Positions 40,515-51,165 of a stretch of DNA of 64,000 nt are shown here, one piece after another (the first letter of the stretch is position 1; each line of letters begins with the position of its first letter). Origin of the DNA: Pythium myriotylum. Its lineage: Eukaryota; Oomycota; Peronosporomycetes; Pythiales; Pythiaceae. Below the pieces are notes generated by a model. The model was not told the DNA's origin, did not search any database, and saw only the letters and a program-made list of their open reading frames with translations. The stretch is from positions 3,410,001-3,474,000 of the forward strand of contig JALJCQ010000015.1 in assembly GCA_023091665.1 (NCBI GenBank), written 5' to 3'. The translations under genes and the position numbers were made by a program.

Positions 40515-40657
40515 GTAGTATCATTACGGAGAGTAGTATCATCACGGAGAGTAGTACTATTACGGAGAGTAATACTGTTACGGAGAGTAGTATTATTATG
40601 AAGAGTAGTAGTATTACGAAGAGTAGTATTATTACGGAGAGTAGTACTACCTAAAGA
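40515..40657. repeat. 18-bp minisatellite upstream of delta-tubulin
   Basis: Seven full copies and one partial copy of an 18-bp unit (GTAGTATCATTACGGAGA and variants), starting 30 bp upstream of the delta-tubulin start codon. Variants differ mostly in the central CATTAC part. Being an upstream tandem repeat, it may vary in length between strains and affect expression (inference). Confidence 0.85.
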
Positions 40658-40660
40658 ATA

Positions 40661-41791
40661 CTAGTATTATATGAGGGAAGGAATGGACCTGGTCTTAGAA
40701 GACGGTCGGTTTAGTGATGTTGTGGCGCGCTCAGGGGCTGGGGAAGGCCCATGCCGCTCACTCCTCCCTTCGAGAGTCCTTTAAATAGCACGCAATTAGT
40801 AGTGAGGTGGTTCACACAGACTGCCCTCCCTAATATAGGTCCCGCCAAGGCCTTTCGGACTCTCGTGGACTGGGCACCGCACGGAGCTGTCTTCGCCTCC
40901 CGCGCGACCTGAGCGTCCCCAGGCCGCCGCCGATGAGGCAGGCCTCGACGATGGCACTGCTCGCTGGCTGCCACCGCCGTAACCTCGTCCACGAGACTCG
41001 AGGGTCGGCGCCGGGTCCGTCGGCGACGTCCGCGACTCACCCTGGACTAAACCGCCAGCACTTCGAACGGACCAGAGCGCAAAGACTCTGGGAGCTTCCA
41101 ACTCGGCGAACTGTCAGCGACAAACACCAGAGCCCTCAACCTATACTATATATTCCAGCTGCCTTACATGTCCACCACCTGGAGAATCTTCGACTGACTC
41201 GGGTCCTTCTCCGCCGCGGCCATGCTCCGCCCGAAGTCCTCCGGCAAGCTGGCTCCCCAAGGCCACAACTTCCGGGGACTTTCAACTTTCCGGCCACCGG
41301 ATTGGCTGCTGTTGGCGCAGACCGTTCGCTCGCCCGTCGACCGACGCGTCGAGCAACGGCCGCCCTCACGCCGAATCCCGGTGCCGTACTCTGTTCCTCG
41401 TGGCCCGCGCGTTCGGGACGCTCCATCACTATTTAATTTTACTTAAATAGTGATGGAGTTGCCATCAACGGCTGACGCAACGTCGCCAACTCCGTCGATT
41501 GGATGGCGAAGTACGATAAGAGTCAGTGGGTCTACGGAAGGATACTACTGCCAGTGACAAGCTGGTGGATCGTGGTGAAGGACCGGACGAGATCGAGCCG
41601 CCCGCACGTGCAGTCTGAGAGAATCGCGCAAATTGTCCACCACTTCGAAGTACACTACGGGAAAAGTGTGCGATTCGTGAATGAATAATATCATAGATCA
41701 CAGTCATCGCGCCGTCACATATGCAAGCGTGACTGAGAGGGCCCAGCATCGACGATAAACGAGTCGTATCTCATAGTTGTTGACAGTACGA
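40661..41791. other. Gene-poor interval upstream of member 6's 3' end
   Basis: No supported gene. A 61-codon plus frame at 41503-41688 (MAKYDKSQW...) ends naturally but has no recognised domain. The segment 40790-41420 is GC-rich with no coding periodicity that I can support. Contains the perfect palindrome at 41421-41458. Confidence 0.5.
41421..41458. repeat. Perfect 16-bp inverted repeat
   Basis: CTCCATCACTATTTAA (41421-41436), a six-base loop TTTTAC, then the exact complement TTAAATAGTGATGGAG (41443-41458). AT-rich centre in a GC-rich region; may be a terminator-like or transposon-end structure. Confidence 0.8.
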
Positions 41792-43855
41792 CTACTCAAA
41801 TGCCTCTGCTGAGACCCTCGTGACAGCGAGCTGCTCGATGTCGCCACGATCGAGGGTGACGACACGAGGAGCATCGCTTGCTGTAAGCATCTTGTCAGCC
41901 GAATTTGCGACGCTCACTTCAAACATCACCACTCGCACCTTCAGCGACGCCGCCCGCTGTGTCGCAGCAGCCACAAGCAGCCAAAACCACTCATCCACCG
42001 TCACAAGAACACGTCGTGAGCCGATGCCCACGACAACATAGCCTCTGCGAGCCAATTCGTACGGTCTCGCGGCGGCGGGTTTAGCTGTGTACGGCAACCG
42101 TGTGGACCCCAAGCCACCGTTGCTGTAGAAGAGAATGGCGAGCGAGCGTTCGACTTTGAGTTCCACAGCTACGTGCAAGCTGTCGCGTACACGGCGTGAA
42201 CCTAGCACTAGTGGAAAAGTGTTGGCGACAAGCACAGCGATCTTGAAGAAAAAGATCGGCTTCACTTTAGAGCCGATGCGAAAGGCTAGGTCGGTCGTGA
42301 AGAAGTCGATCAGTGAGGCTGCCTCGAGCTCATTCGACGTCACGAGAGTGGTCATGCGACCATCGACTCCAAGCCACCCGGTTGCAGCCAACTCGATGCG
42401 GAAGTAGTGCATCAATCCGAAGATGACCAGTGTCGGTCCGAAGAGCACGTCGCTCGCGCGAAGGTGCAGCAGTTTGGCCAACATGTTGAGAAGACTGAAA
42501 TACACGATGATCGTCTCGCCGATAGCCGGATATATCTCGAACCACGCCACTACCAACGCACGCTGATTGCCTTCGAAGTTGCACCCCGCGGTCCAAAATC
42601 CCGTCAGCGATGACTTGAGGCGCGGTAGCAATAGTACCGGCATGAGGTAGAACGAGCGACAGTTGGACAAGGCTCCAACGCCGATGGTATCGACTGGATA
42701 GAGAGCGATGATCAGAACGAACCAGTGAGCCAGTAGCACGCCCAACGACATGTTCGAAACGAGCTTGTCCAAGCTATAGCGACTGGTGACAACCTGCGTG
42801 GACAACGACTCGAACTTGAAGATCCCAAAACGCGAGCCATTGGAGATGGTGATCGAGTGATAGTACTTTTGCCTGGTGAGCATTTGTAAGTCACTGTTCC
42901 AGCGCCAGGAGGACGTCGCGAACCGACAGATGTAAGGAGGCGTCTTGCAATCTAGCTCTTTACCTCCATCAAACAAATCAAACTGACGCAAGTCAATCCC
43001 GTACGGTCCGTTGGGGAGAGAGGAAATGACGTCGGAGTACCATCGCATCTTCGTCACGGGGTCTTCGTACCATCCATTTCGCCAGACACCGCCTCGGTAC
43101 TGAAGCCACTCCTCGGTCTTTGCCTCGCGCACGACACGCGGGACTGCGCTAAGTCGAGCCACAGTTGGTTCTGTTTCACTGATTAAGGTCCCGACACCTC
43201 GAAACATGCACGCGTTTCCGTCCTTGCCCGGCACAACGAACCGAGTCAGAGATCCGTAGTCCCAGTATGGGATGATCAAAACAGGCAGTGTCGACCTCAG
43301 TTCCACGACTTCTGTGCTTCCAATACCATCTACGATGCGGAGATTGTCGTTGGCCACGGTGTAACCCACAGCAGAGCATGCTGAGAGGATGCTGTCGAGG
43401 GTCCGCGAGAGCGTAAAGCAGTACCGCACGTAATATGGAAAATTCGATGCTTCCATTGTGAAGCTGTCGCGCGTCACGACTCGATAGCCTTCGATGCTGT
43501 TCTTGAACGTCACGTTGGTGGTCCTAAGAAGCTGAGATAGCTGGACGGGACGGTACTCCCGGCCTCGCTTGACACAAGCGACGGCACGATCGCTGTAAGG
43601 TTCGTCGTTTTGCCCACTGATCGCAAACTTGCCCGTCGTCGGCTCACGTCCAAAGGTCAAGTGAAGTTCCGCCTGCACGGAGCTCCAAATGACACCAAAG
43701 AATTGTGCAAACAGCGCGATTGTGAGCAGGGCCCAGATGCCAAGATTGTAAAATGCGGTCAGTCGCGAACGCAATGTAATTCTCTTCTTGGGAGTCGCTT
43801 GCGTGGAGGGCGGTACGATGGCGACCCTGACTCGATGCGGCTGAGCGACATGCAT
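41792..43855 (-). CDS. Multi-span membrane protein, tandem family member 6
   Basis: 687 residues from ATG at 43855 (MHVAQPHR...), which aligns with the start of member 1; the longer open frame to 44029 begins with GTG. Domain order is as in member 1. About 1.6 kb (about 42000-43590) matches member 1 almost base for base, giving only a few amino-acid changes (AIRFY/AILFY, SLFDFF/SLIDFF, LLRLRAS/LLHLRAS). The first about 90 codons and last about 60 codons differ clearly. Separated from the other members by delta-tubulin and 1.3 kb of non-coding sequence. Function unknown. Confidence 0.8.
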   Translation of the reverse strand: MHVAQPHRVRVAIVPPSTQATPKKRITLRSRLTAFYNLGIWALLTIALFAQFFGVIWSSVQAELHLTFGREPTTGKFAISGQNDEPYSDRAVACVKRGREYRPVQLSQLLRTTNVTFKNSIEGYRVVTRDSFTMEASNFPYYVRYCFTLSRTLDSILSACSAVGYTVANDNLRIVDGIGSTEVVELRSTLPVLIIPYWDYGSLTRFVVPGKDGNACMFRGVGTLISETEPTVARLSAVPRVVREAKTEEWLQYRGGVWRNGWYEDPVTKMRWYSDVISSLPNGPYGIDLRQFDLFDGGKELDCKTPPYICRFATSSWRWNSDLQMLTRQKYYHSITISNGSRFGIFKFESLSTQVVTSRYSLDKLVSNMSLGVLLAHWFVLIIALYPVDTIGVGALSNCRSFYLMPVLLLPRLKSSLTGFWTAGCNFEGNQRALVVAWFEIYPAIGETIIVYFSLLNMLAKLLHLRASDVLFGPTLVIFGLMHYFRIELAATGWLGVDGRMTTLVTSNELEAASLIDFFTTDLAFRIGSKVKPIFFFKIAVLVANTFPLVLGSRRVRDSLHVAVELKVERSLAILFYSNGGLGSTRLPYTAKPAAARPYELARRGYVVVGIGSRRVLVTVDEWFWLLVAAATQRAASLKVRVVMFEVSVANSADKMLTASDAPRVVTLDRGDIEQLAVTRVSAEAFE

Positions 43856-44328
43856 CGGTTCGCTACCTGCAGACTGCGGCGCCCACACGAGTTGAATAGC
43901 GCTCTCGAGTATACTATAATTGGGTCTTCGCACATATCCAATCAGATTATGCAGCGCGATTTGGCGGCGCCTCACCAAACGTATCCTCGATCGTCTCCCG
44001 AGCGAGGGCGGTCCGACGTATGCGGACACTACACTATATCGTAAACTAGCAACGTTGTGCCCAGCACGTGGGTAGAAAATCCTGGTTCAAAGACAGCGGG
44101 TAGCAGCACGTAAACGCGAACACCATCATCATCATGCAGGAAAATAATAAAGGCGAGAGAAATAGTGCGTTTCCGGTCTCCCCGGTTATAGATAAGCAGA
44201 ATACGCGCATCATACTCCATGAGAGAAACAATAGCTGACCCTTCATGTCTCCCATTCATTCTCCTCGTTTTCACCACTGTCGACTTTCAGCGGTTCAGGA
44301 AAACCGGTTGCCGATCGGTATTGTCATT

Positions 44329-44350
44329 GTTGGATCTGATATCTCTCATC
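44329..44350 (+). promoter_or_regulatory. Conserved upstream block of ankyrin pseudogene
   Basis: Counterpart of 22889-22910 with one base changed, 57 bp before the degenerate start codon at 44407. Shows that the duplication included promoter sequence. Confidence 0.5.
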
Positions 44351-44406
44351 AAGGGGCGGGGGGAGTTCTCGACTCCCAGATTTGGATTTGGTTTTGCTGG
44401 AGCACG

Positions 44407-47400
44407 ATGGCGAGACTGGAACGCGACCAGTCATTCAAGTGGCACTGCCAACACAGCACCTTCGATACGATCGCCGAGCTTGTGGAGAATGGCGCGGACG
44501 TGAACGAGCCCGACGCCTGGGTCTGTACGCCTGCAAACCCGAGAGAACTCATTGGTAATCGCACAGTGTGCCGTGTTTATGTAGGCTCGTCCTCCTTTGG
44601 TGCGCGCCGCTTCCGCTGGCCGCGTGGAAATGTCGACCTGCTCGTGCGGTCTGGCGCCGACGTGGAAGCGGTTGGTGGTCGTGTCTAGTTAGCTGTTATT
44701 CGAAATCCGACTGACAGCCAATGGGTCGTGCGACGTAGTGGGGACCTCGAGCATTAATTTCAGCTTGTAAAGACGGCCACGTTGAAGTTGTCAAGTATTT
44801 GGCAAGTCTTGGAGTCGATACGCATGGTGTTGATGTGGTGCGTGTTGATTGGGATATGCTGGTCTCCGTGGCCTCAGCATTGGGTGGTTAGGACGGTCGA
44901 TCGCTATTAGCTCACATTGGATGGAACAACCGTGAAGAGATGATCCTATTTCTTCTAAGCGAGGGGCTAAATTTGGTGGGCGATGACGAGTCAGCCAAGT
45001 TGGTACTCGGGAACCTAGCAATGTACCAGGACCCGTTCTACCTGAATATCTTGCGCGAGCTGCTAGTCAACGTGCGGCTTGATGTGAATTACACAGACAC
45101 CGTGAGCACACGTGACAAAGTATGCAGCGAGGTGATCAAGTGTCTCATCGGGAGTGTTGTTTTGCGACAATCAGAGCCCTCTGCACTACTTCTGTCGCGA
45201 ACGGCGGTCACATGGTCCAGAAAAGCTCGCACTGCTACTCACATGGGTGGGGACAGAGGCACTTGCTATTGATGACGAGGTAAGTCTTTGTTGTCCGGGT
45301 GCCTTACGCCTTTGATTTTTCGACTGACAGAAGCAACGCAGGATGGGTATTGTCCGCTGCATCATGCAGTAAAATCGATTGAACACTTGCCGAACACGGT
45401 TCCGATGCTGCTCGAGGCTGGTGCCGATGCTCGGGCGCTCACCAGGGTGAGTGCACCAAAGGATGGTACTTTCGCGTTCATTTTTTTGATCTGGCGGACA
45501 CATTTGTAAGGATACTGGACGGTCCGCGCTCGACATACTGCTGTTTGAGAGCTCTTATCTGCCAGAGAAGCACGCATTTCGAGAAGTTGAGTTCAACGCC
45601 ATTCGCGCGTTGATATCGCACGGAGCTGAGTGGGACGAAGGATGTGAACGGCGCTTTCGCTTGTTGGAGAAGCTGATTGGAATGTCGAAGGATGCACTCT
45701 TCGGTCTCGACCGTGTAACCAACGAGATCGACGAGAACGAGAACCATGACTCATACGTTTCGTCTGCCATAGATGTGTGGAATGTGTACGAAGAACGGAA
45801 ACGGAAGCAAAGACGGAACCCACCAAACGAAGATCACGTTCATGATCACGCAAGAGAGTTTATGAACCCTCTCACGATCTTCAGTGGTTTGCGCAAGTGC
45901 GCCTTGCTCTGGATCGAGGAACGCGACTCCGGCGGCATCGAGGCCATGTCTCCAATTCCGTACCAAGTACCCGAGCTAGGAGAAGTCGAGGTTGACAGAT
46001 GGTTCAATGCGTCTTCCGATGAGCGTGAGGCGATCGAACGCTATGCCTCACTCGAGCGCGGGGCTCTCCAAGATGCGTGTGCAAAGGGTGCCCAAGCGAG
46101 TACTATCCGAGAGTTGCTGGCTCGTGGGCACGACCCGAACGCTATCGACGACCTGGTAGGAAGCGTCTAAAACAGGTCAATTTGTGGGTCAGGTCAGCGT
46201 CTTTTCTATGCACGCATCCACTTGGTCAGGCAATTGGTCACGTCGTGGACGTGACCTGTGCTCGCTGTCACTGCCGAGGTCAGACTTTTGGAGCTGTCAC
46301 AGACTTTCCAAAGTCGAATGACCCAATAAACCAATCAAACAAGAACAGGGGTCGACCTGCCCGCCAAAGAGGTCGCGCCTTCCCGAGCGCACGCGTTCGG
46401 CTGTGAGTCGCGGCAACGACGCGGCCTCGAGAAAACGCCAGAGGACGCGCTCGCGCGTGGCCGAACGTCACCACGGCCACGGCGGCGATGGCGCAACCTC
46501 TGTTTTATGCCATCGTGTGCGGTCGCACTCGCGCAAAGCTTCGCGTATTGCGACCGCACGAGCTGGAGCAACAGACCGCCTGGCGTTGCGCCTCGTCGTG
46601 GCCACCCGGGAGAGCTCTGCGCGCAACCGCTGCCGCCGGCACTGCCTCTGGAAGCAGCGAGCCATTCGGGCGGTCTGTGCGCCAACTGGTCGGCGGCCAT
46701 GGCGCTTCGTTCTTCATCGGCCTCGGGGCAGAGCCTGGACGCTTTGTGCTCCTGGAGTGTGGAGTGGCGCGCTAAATAGAGCCTGCGCGCGAGCCTCGAC
46801 ACTCGTTGTTGACGGCAATGCGTTAGATGTGGTTGCACAGTTTGGCTCGCGACACTATTGAGTCCTAAACGAAGTACGTGGAGCGCAACAGGAAACCTGT
46901 TAGGATTCATTAAGACAAACTCAACAGACTCCACTTAATCCATCACCATCATCCTGGCCTCAGTTGCGTAAGGTCGTTCTCGCCTGCGCCAGCGCCGTCG
47001 CCACGTTCCTCCGTCGCGGTCGGTTGGATGTGGGAGTCACGCTCTTGTTCTCTGACCGCGTCGCGTCACCATGCTAGGTCGAGCGCCGTTGACGGATGCG
47101 AACTTGCGAGCCCATGTCAATCGCGCTATCCAAAGCGCCCTCCGCCATTGCGTGCAGTTGCCCCTGCATACGGAAGACCTATTGTTTGTGACGGACCACA
47201 TGACAGCAGCGGCAGACCTAACAGTAACCCCGCCGACCCAGGTCGAGCTCACCTAAAGGCTGCGAAAAACTTCGTCGAGCGTAATTTTTGGTGAAGCAGA
47301 TTTCGTTGATACAACGTGTCCGTCCAAGCGCGACAAGGACAAGGGCAGCAAGGGCAGGGCAGCGGGGACTCTGGCTCGTGACCGTCGGCTCTTACCTCAG

Positions 47401-49864
47401 CTTCTGCTCCCGCTCCAGCTCCACATCCGGCTTCAAGCGGAGTGGCGGCGAGATTCCGAGTGCGCCTTCACCGCCAGTTTGACTGCGCCTTTAGTGACGG
47501 ACCGGCACCATAGGCGTTGGGCACTCCTGCTCCAGAGCCAGAGCCAGAGCAGCGCCGGCTCCGGCTCTGGTATCGGGCAACAGCAACCCGACTGTGCAGC
47601 GCTGTGAGGAGCACAGCTAGGTCTCTGCCCTAGCGACTTCTCGGAACTTGATCTCTCCCCTCACGTCGGATACCGGCGGCCAAGTCCGTCGGCTTGCCGC
47701 CTCCAAGATCTCCAGGCTTGCCCTCTGGCGCCTGGGTCGTAAGCCTACTCACAACTTACTCCGCGTGTCCGCATGATGCATTGGCGGGGCGTCATACGCC
47801 GCTGGAAATGCTATCACCGCGATAAAAAAACGAGATCGATCTGATCGCAATCTCTAACACGATGCCACCAATAGTTTTTTTTTTTATGCGTCCCACCCGT
47901 CGCTGGAGAACGATCGAAAGGGTCTCATGGGAGCATCTGCACCTGACGACATGCGCGGGCTTTCCACCCACGAAGTGCACTACAGTGATGAGGATGACTC
48001 AGATCGCAGTGCGGACTCCTTAACCAAGATGATGTTAACTAAATACCTAACGACTTCGTGAACGATTTGTCCTTCGCTCGCCCAATACATTAGTATATTT
48101 CTGCGCCTGACCATCAAGTGACCGGGGCCCCACAGGTCACGCCCTGCACATAGAAAAGACGCTGACCTGACCGTCAAATTGACCTGTTTTAGTCGCAACC
48201 GACCTGGTACGTTGACCAAGTATCTGATGCTCTCGAGTGGACTCTAAAACATAGCGTTTACTCGGTAGGGCGATACACCACTGATATGTGCAGCTCGATC
48301 AGGCAATTTGGAGATTGCACAGATCCTCTTAGAATCAGGGGCAAATCTGGATGCTCCATGCAGGGTGGGTGGAGAAGAGAAGGCATCTTTCATGCGCATC
48401 CTGTTTGCCCTGACAGATGTCCTCGTGGTGGTACTGTAGGACGGGTCGACCGCGCTCATGGTTGCGTGCGCACATGGTCGTCTCAACTTTGTCCGGCACT
48501 TCGTTTCTCAGGGCGTCGATGTCAATGTGCGGAACCAGGTCGGTGATGGTGAGAGTGGGTTGATAGCACAACGATCGTTCACTGATATCGCAAATGTTGT
48601 GTGGTCCGCAAGAATGGGCAGTCTCTCCTTCACTCAGCAGTTCTCGACTACCATTACGAGCTCATCGAGTATCTTCTCAAACAAGGCGCGGATCCCATGG
48701 CGGTGGACGACGACGGAATGTGCGCGCTGTACGTCGCTGTGAAGAATGGCAAAGGGATCCGGGTCGAGACGCTGAAACTGCTGACTGAGTTCGGTCTTGA
48801 CGTCCGCGCTCTAGACACCGTACGTGAAAGCTTGGTCTCGTTCAGCTTCTAAAGCCTACTAACGGTGTTGATGGCAGAGATAGCATCGACTTTTGCACCA
48901 AGTTCTGATCGGCGAGGACAGTCTCGAGCCGGTCGAGTACTTGGTAACCAACGGTTTAGCGATCACTGATCTCGACGAGGTAAGAGGAGCACTGTCGTCC
49001 GTGAAAGGATGTGTGTTCACGCGTTCTACTTTGAAATAGAATTGTTGAACTGCGATGCACGTGCTCTGCGACGCGAAGCCACGCCATACACTGGAAAAAA
49101 TCAGCTTTTTGCTGGATTGTGGCGCGAGTGAGACTCTATCGATCTTTGGTCATGTGAGTGGGATCGTTTCTGCAGTTCACTCGAGGGTTCACGTGAGCTA
49201 ATTGGAGTGGCTTTGTCCTGCCAGGACGGCTATGCGCCGCTTCATTGTGCACTGCGCTGCATCAATCCCGATAGCAACGGAGACGACTGTTTCGGTCTTG
49301 TGCGGAGCCTTCTAGACGCTGGAGCAGATCCTCAGATGAGAACAACTGTACGTGGTCTATGGCGAGAGTTGGAGAACTTGTTCTAATCGAAGTTCTACTG
49401 TACAGAGTGGCCGAAGCCCATTGGAGATACTTCTGTTCGAGAACTGCTGTGAAATTAGCACCTCCAGCTCGTTGATTATGCTTCTTTACAAGATCACACG
49501 CCTGTTGTGCTCGTATGGTGCATCGTGGGACGATGTGTGCGAGAAGCGGTACAGACTCCTCCTCTCCGCGATGAATGTACCATACTCGGTGTTAATCGAG
49601 GCCGACAGAGCTCGCAACAGAGGACAGAACATGCCCCTGCACATCTCGGATGATATCGACAGGGTGATCGTTTTTGTAGTCGTCAAATGGCGCTGGTACC
49701 TCGAAGTCATGACTATGCACACCGAGCCAGATAGTGCCATTGCGGGCATTCGTGCATGCACCCTGCAGTGGACAGCCGAGCGTGAACGAGGCGAGGCGCT
49801 GGCCGAGTTCTCATTTGTAGCCATCTGTGAACTGGGCGACACGGCGGTGGGCAGGGCTCCGTAA
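44407..49864 (+). pseudogene. Ankyrin-repeat gene copy 2, inactivated
   Basis: Co-linear with the intact gene at 22999-26437: exon 1 (44407-44520) has the same 114-bp length, followed by recognisable exons for each repeat and both non-ankyrin blocks (SALDILLFESS ... FSGLRKCALLWIEERDSGG at 45520-46155; SPLEILLFENC ... IAGIRACTLQWTAERERGE at 49410-49864). Damage: one base missing near 44630 in exon 2, and GGT-CAA changed to TGT-TGA, putting a stop at 49046-49048 in the NGQTAVH exon. A 2.0-kb transposon sits in the intron after the first module (46167-48192). The first module (through 46155) is otherwise well preserved, so a truncated product is conceivable. Confidence 0.8.
46167..48192. mobile_element. 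Non-autonomous inverted-repeat DNA transposon in an intron
   Basis: Terminal inverted repeats of about 44 bp: CTAAAACAGGTCAATTTG ... TTTTCTATG at 46167-46210, and its complement at 48149-48192 with two mismatches. It lies 11 bp inside an intron of the ankyrin pseudogene. The termini fit a TA duplication (Tc1/mariner style), but this is uncertain. No transposase is visible; a minus-strand frame (46335-46934) has only low-complexity sequence. A LINE-like 3' end (CAACAGACTCCACTTAATCC followed by CAT repeats, about 46920-46955) and a 13-bp hairpin (47532-47570) are inside. Confidence 0.75.
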
Positions 49865-50386
49865 TAACGAAGATTGTGATCGGAAGATTGTCAACATTGT
49901 CAATCACAATGATTTGATTATTCCAGATTCCAATCCTCACCCTCTATTGAAAACATTGTTTCAGGGTGAAGCAACCCCAACTCGCGAAATATATTGGTGT
50001 GTCTCGAGCACCTGAACCAATTCAAGGCGCGTGCTAGCATATCCACCGCAATGAGTTGCGCTGGAATGAGGTCTACCACATGCTCCGGCGCTTTGACTCT
50101 CTGAGTTGCTCGATGAGATGACCACCTGCAAAGTGTCTGGCGCGACATCACATTGTACCATCTCAGTACCTGGAGGTGTATCCATTCCAACATCCGACAG
50201 GCTGTTTGGCCTCCAAAGGCGCGTCTCTGAACTTGTAAAAGGAAGAGACCGACTAGTGGCTCTCCGGTTCCAAATCTTGGCGTACCAACACAACACGTAT
50301 TTCGTTCCGAATTGAGGCACAGACGGAGGTGCTCTTAGATTACCTGGCACTCTGAAATACAGTCGACCTTGATCTATCGCCCGCGA
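49865..50386. other. Spacer between convergent ankyrin pseudogenes
   Basis: No gene or clear repeat. Slightly AT-rich around 49890-49960 with ATTGT strings; probably degraded 3' flank. Confidence 0.5.
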
Positions 50387-50457
50387 TCAATCGTCGTACA
50401 TCAAGAAAACACGACCCTCGGAGCCGGCTCGGGAGATGGTTGGCGGCGAAACCAGTG

Positions 50458-50628
50458 CCGCGAAGGTCATACTGACCTTCCCCCTCTGCTAGCCAACGAC
50501 CTACCTCCGTGGTAGCCAACAACAAGCCTCTCCGTTGACCCCCTCAAGGTCGGTACCCGCCAAGCTCCCAGCTATTAGGATCACTAGTTGAACTCAATAG
50601 GCTCCACCTGCATCATCATCATCATCAT
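50458..50628 (+). mobile_element. 5'-truncated LINE 3' end (B) with 11-bp target duplication
   Basis: Flanked by CGAAACCAGTG at 50447-50457 and 50629-50639. Ends in a CAT-repeat tail preceded by CAATAGGCTCCACCTG, which matches the 3' end of the LINE at 53167-53552 (CAATAGACTCCAACTT plus TCA repeats). Only non-coding 3' sequence is present. Inserted in ankyrin copy B, whose frame reads across once the insertion is removed. Confidence 0.75.
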
Positions 50629-51146
50629 CGAAACCAGTGTGCCATCGACTCCTCGCCTTTTACTACTCCGTAAGATTTCACCTGGGAACTCGGTCAGTGG
50701 CTCGCCGCGTCCGTGCTCTTGAGCTCACCGTGTGACGCACTCGCGGATGCCACGGAAGAATCGCATTGGATGGGTGACATCATACGGCTCACGGGAATCA
50801 CAAGAATTGCGAGGACCGTACGATTCATTCACAAAGCATGCTATGCTCTCGTCGATATAATCCGAAGGGATGGCGAAATGTGACTCCGACGAAAGTGATG
50901 CCATCGCGGAGACCACGAATTCGCAACGATTGCCCCAAGACGCACCACGTGATTCACGTGGCCATACGCCTGATGTGTTCACGTGACGTGAAGGCGCGTG
51001 GACGGGAGGAAAGTTTCGGGGAAACCAAAGCACCCCTCAAACACGAGTATCTCCACTGGGCTCCGACCACACTGCACATCAGCACGCACATGAACAAACG
51101 AGACATGACCCTTCCTTTTCGTAGCCCACGTACACTCGTTCTCATC

Positions 51147-51165
51147 GGGGGGGGGGGGGGGGGGG
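51147..51165. repeat. Poly-G tract (19 G) at the hAT left end
   Basis: Run of 19 G overlapping the outer bases of the hAT terminal repeat (expected CAGGGCTCTCC), probably grown from its GGG. It hides the left target duplication. Confidence 0.75.

Noticed and set aside
39466..40601. Plus-strand frames opposite delta-tubulin
   Set aside because: GC-rich shadows; delta-tubulin exons on the minus strand have all family motifs and clean introns.
40515..40657. Possible CRISPR array
   Set aside because: Contiguous 18-bp units without spacers in a eukaryotic context: a minisatellite.
46335..46934. 199-codon minus-strand frame in the 2.0-kb transposon as a transposase
   Set aside because: Arg/Ala/Ser-rich with no DDE, BED or HTH pattern; probably non-coding.
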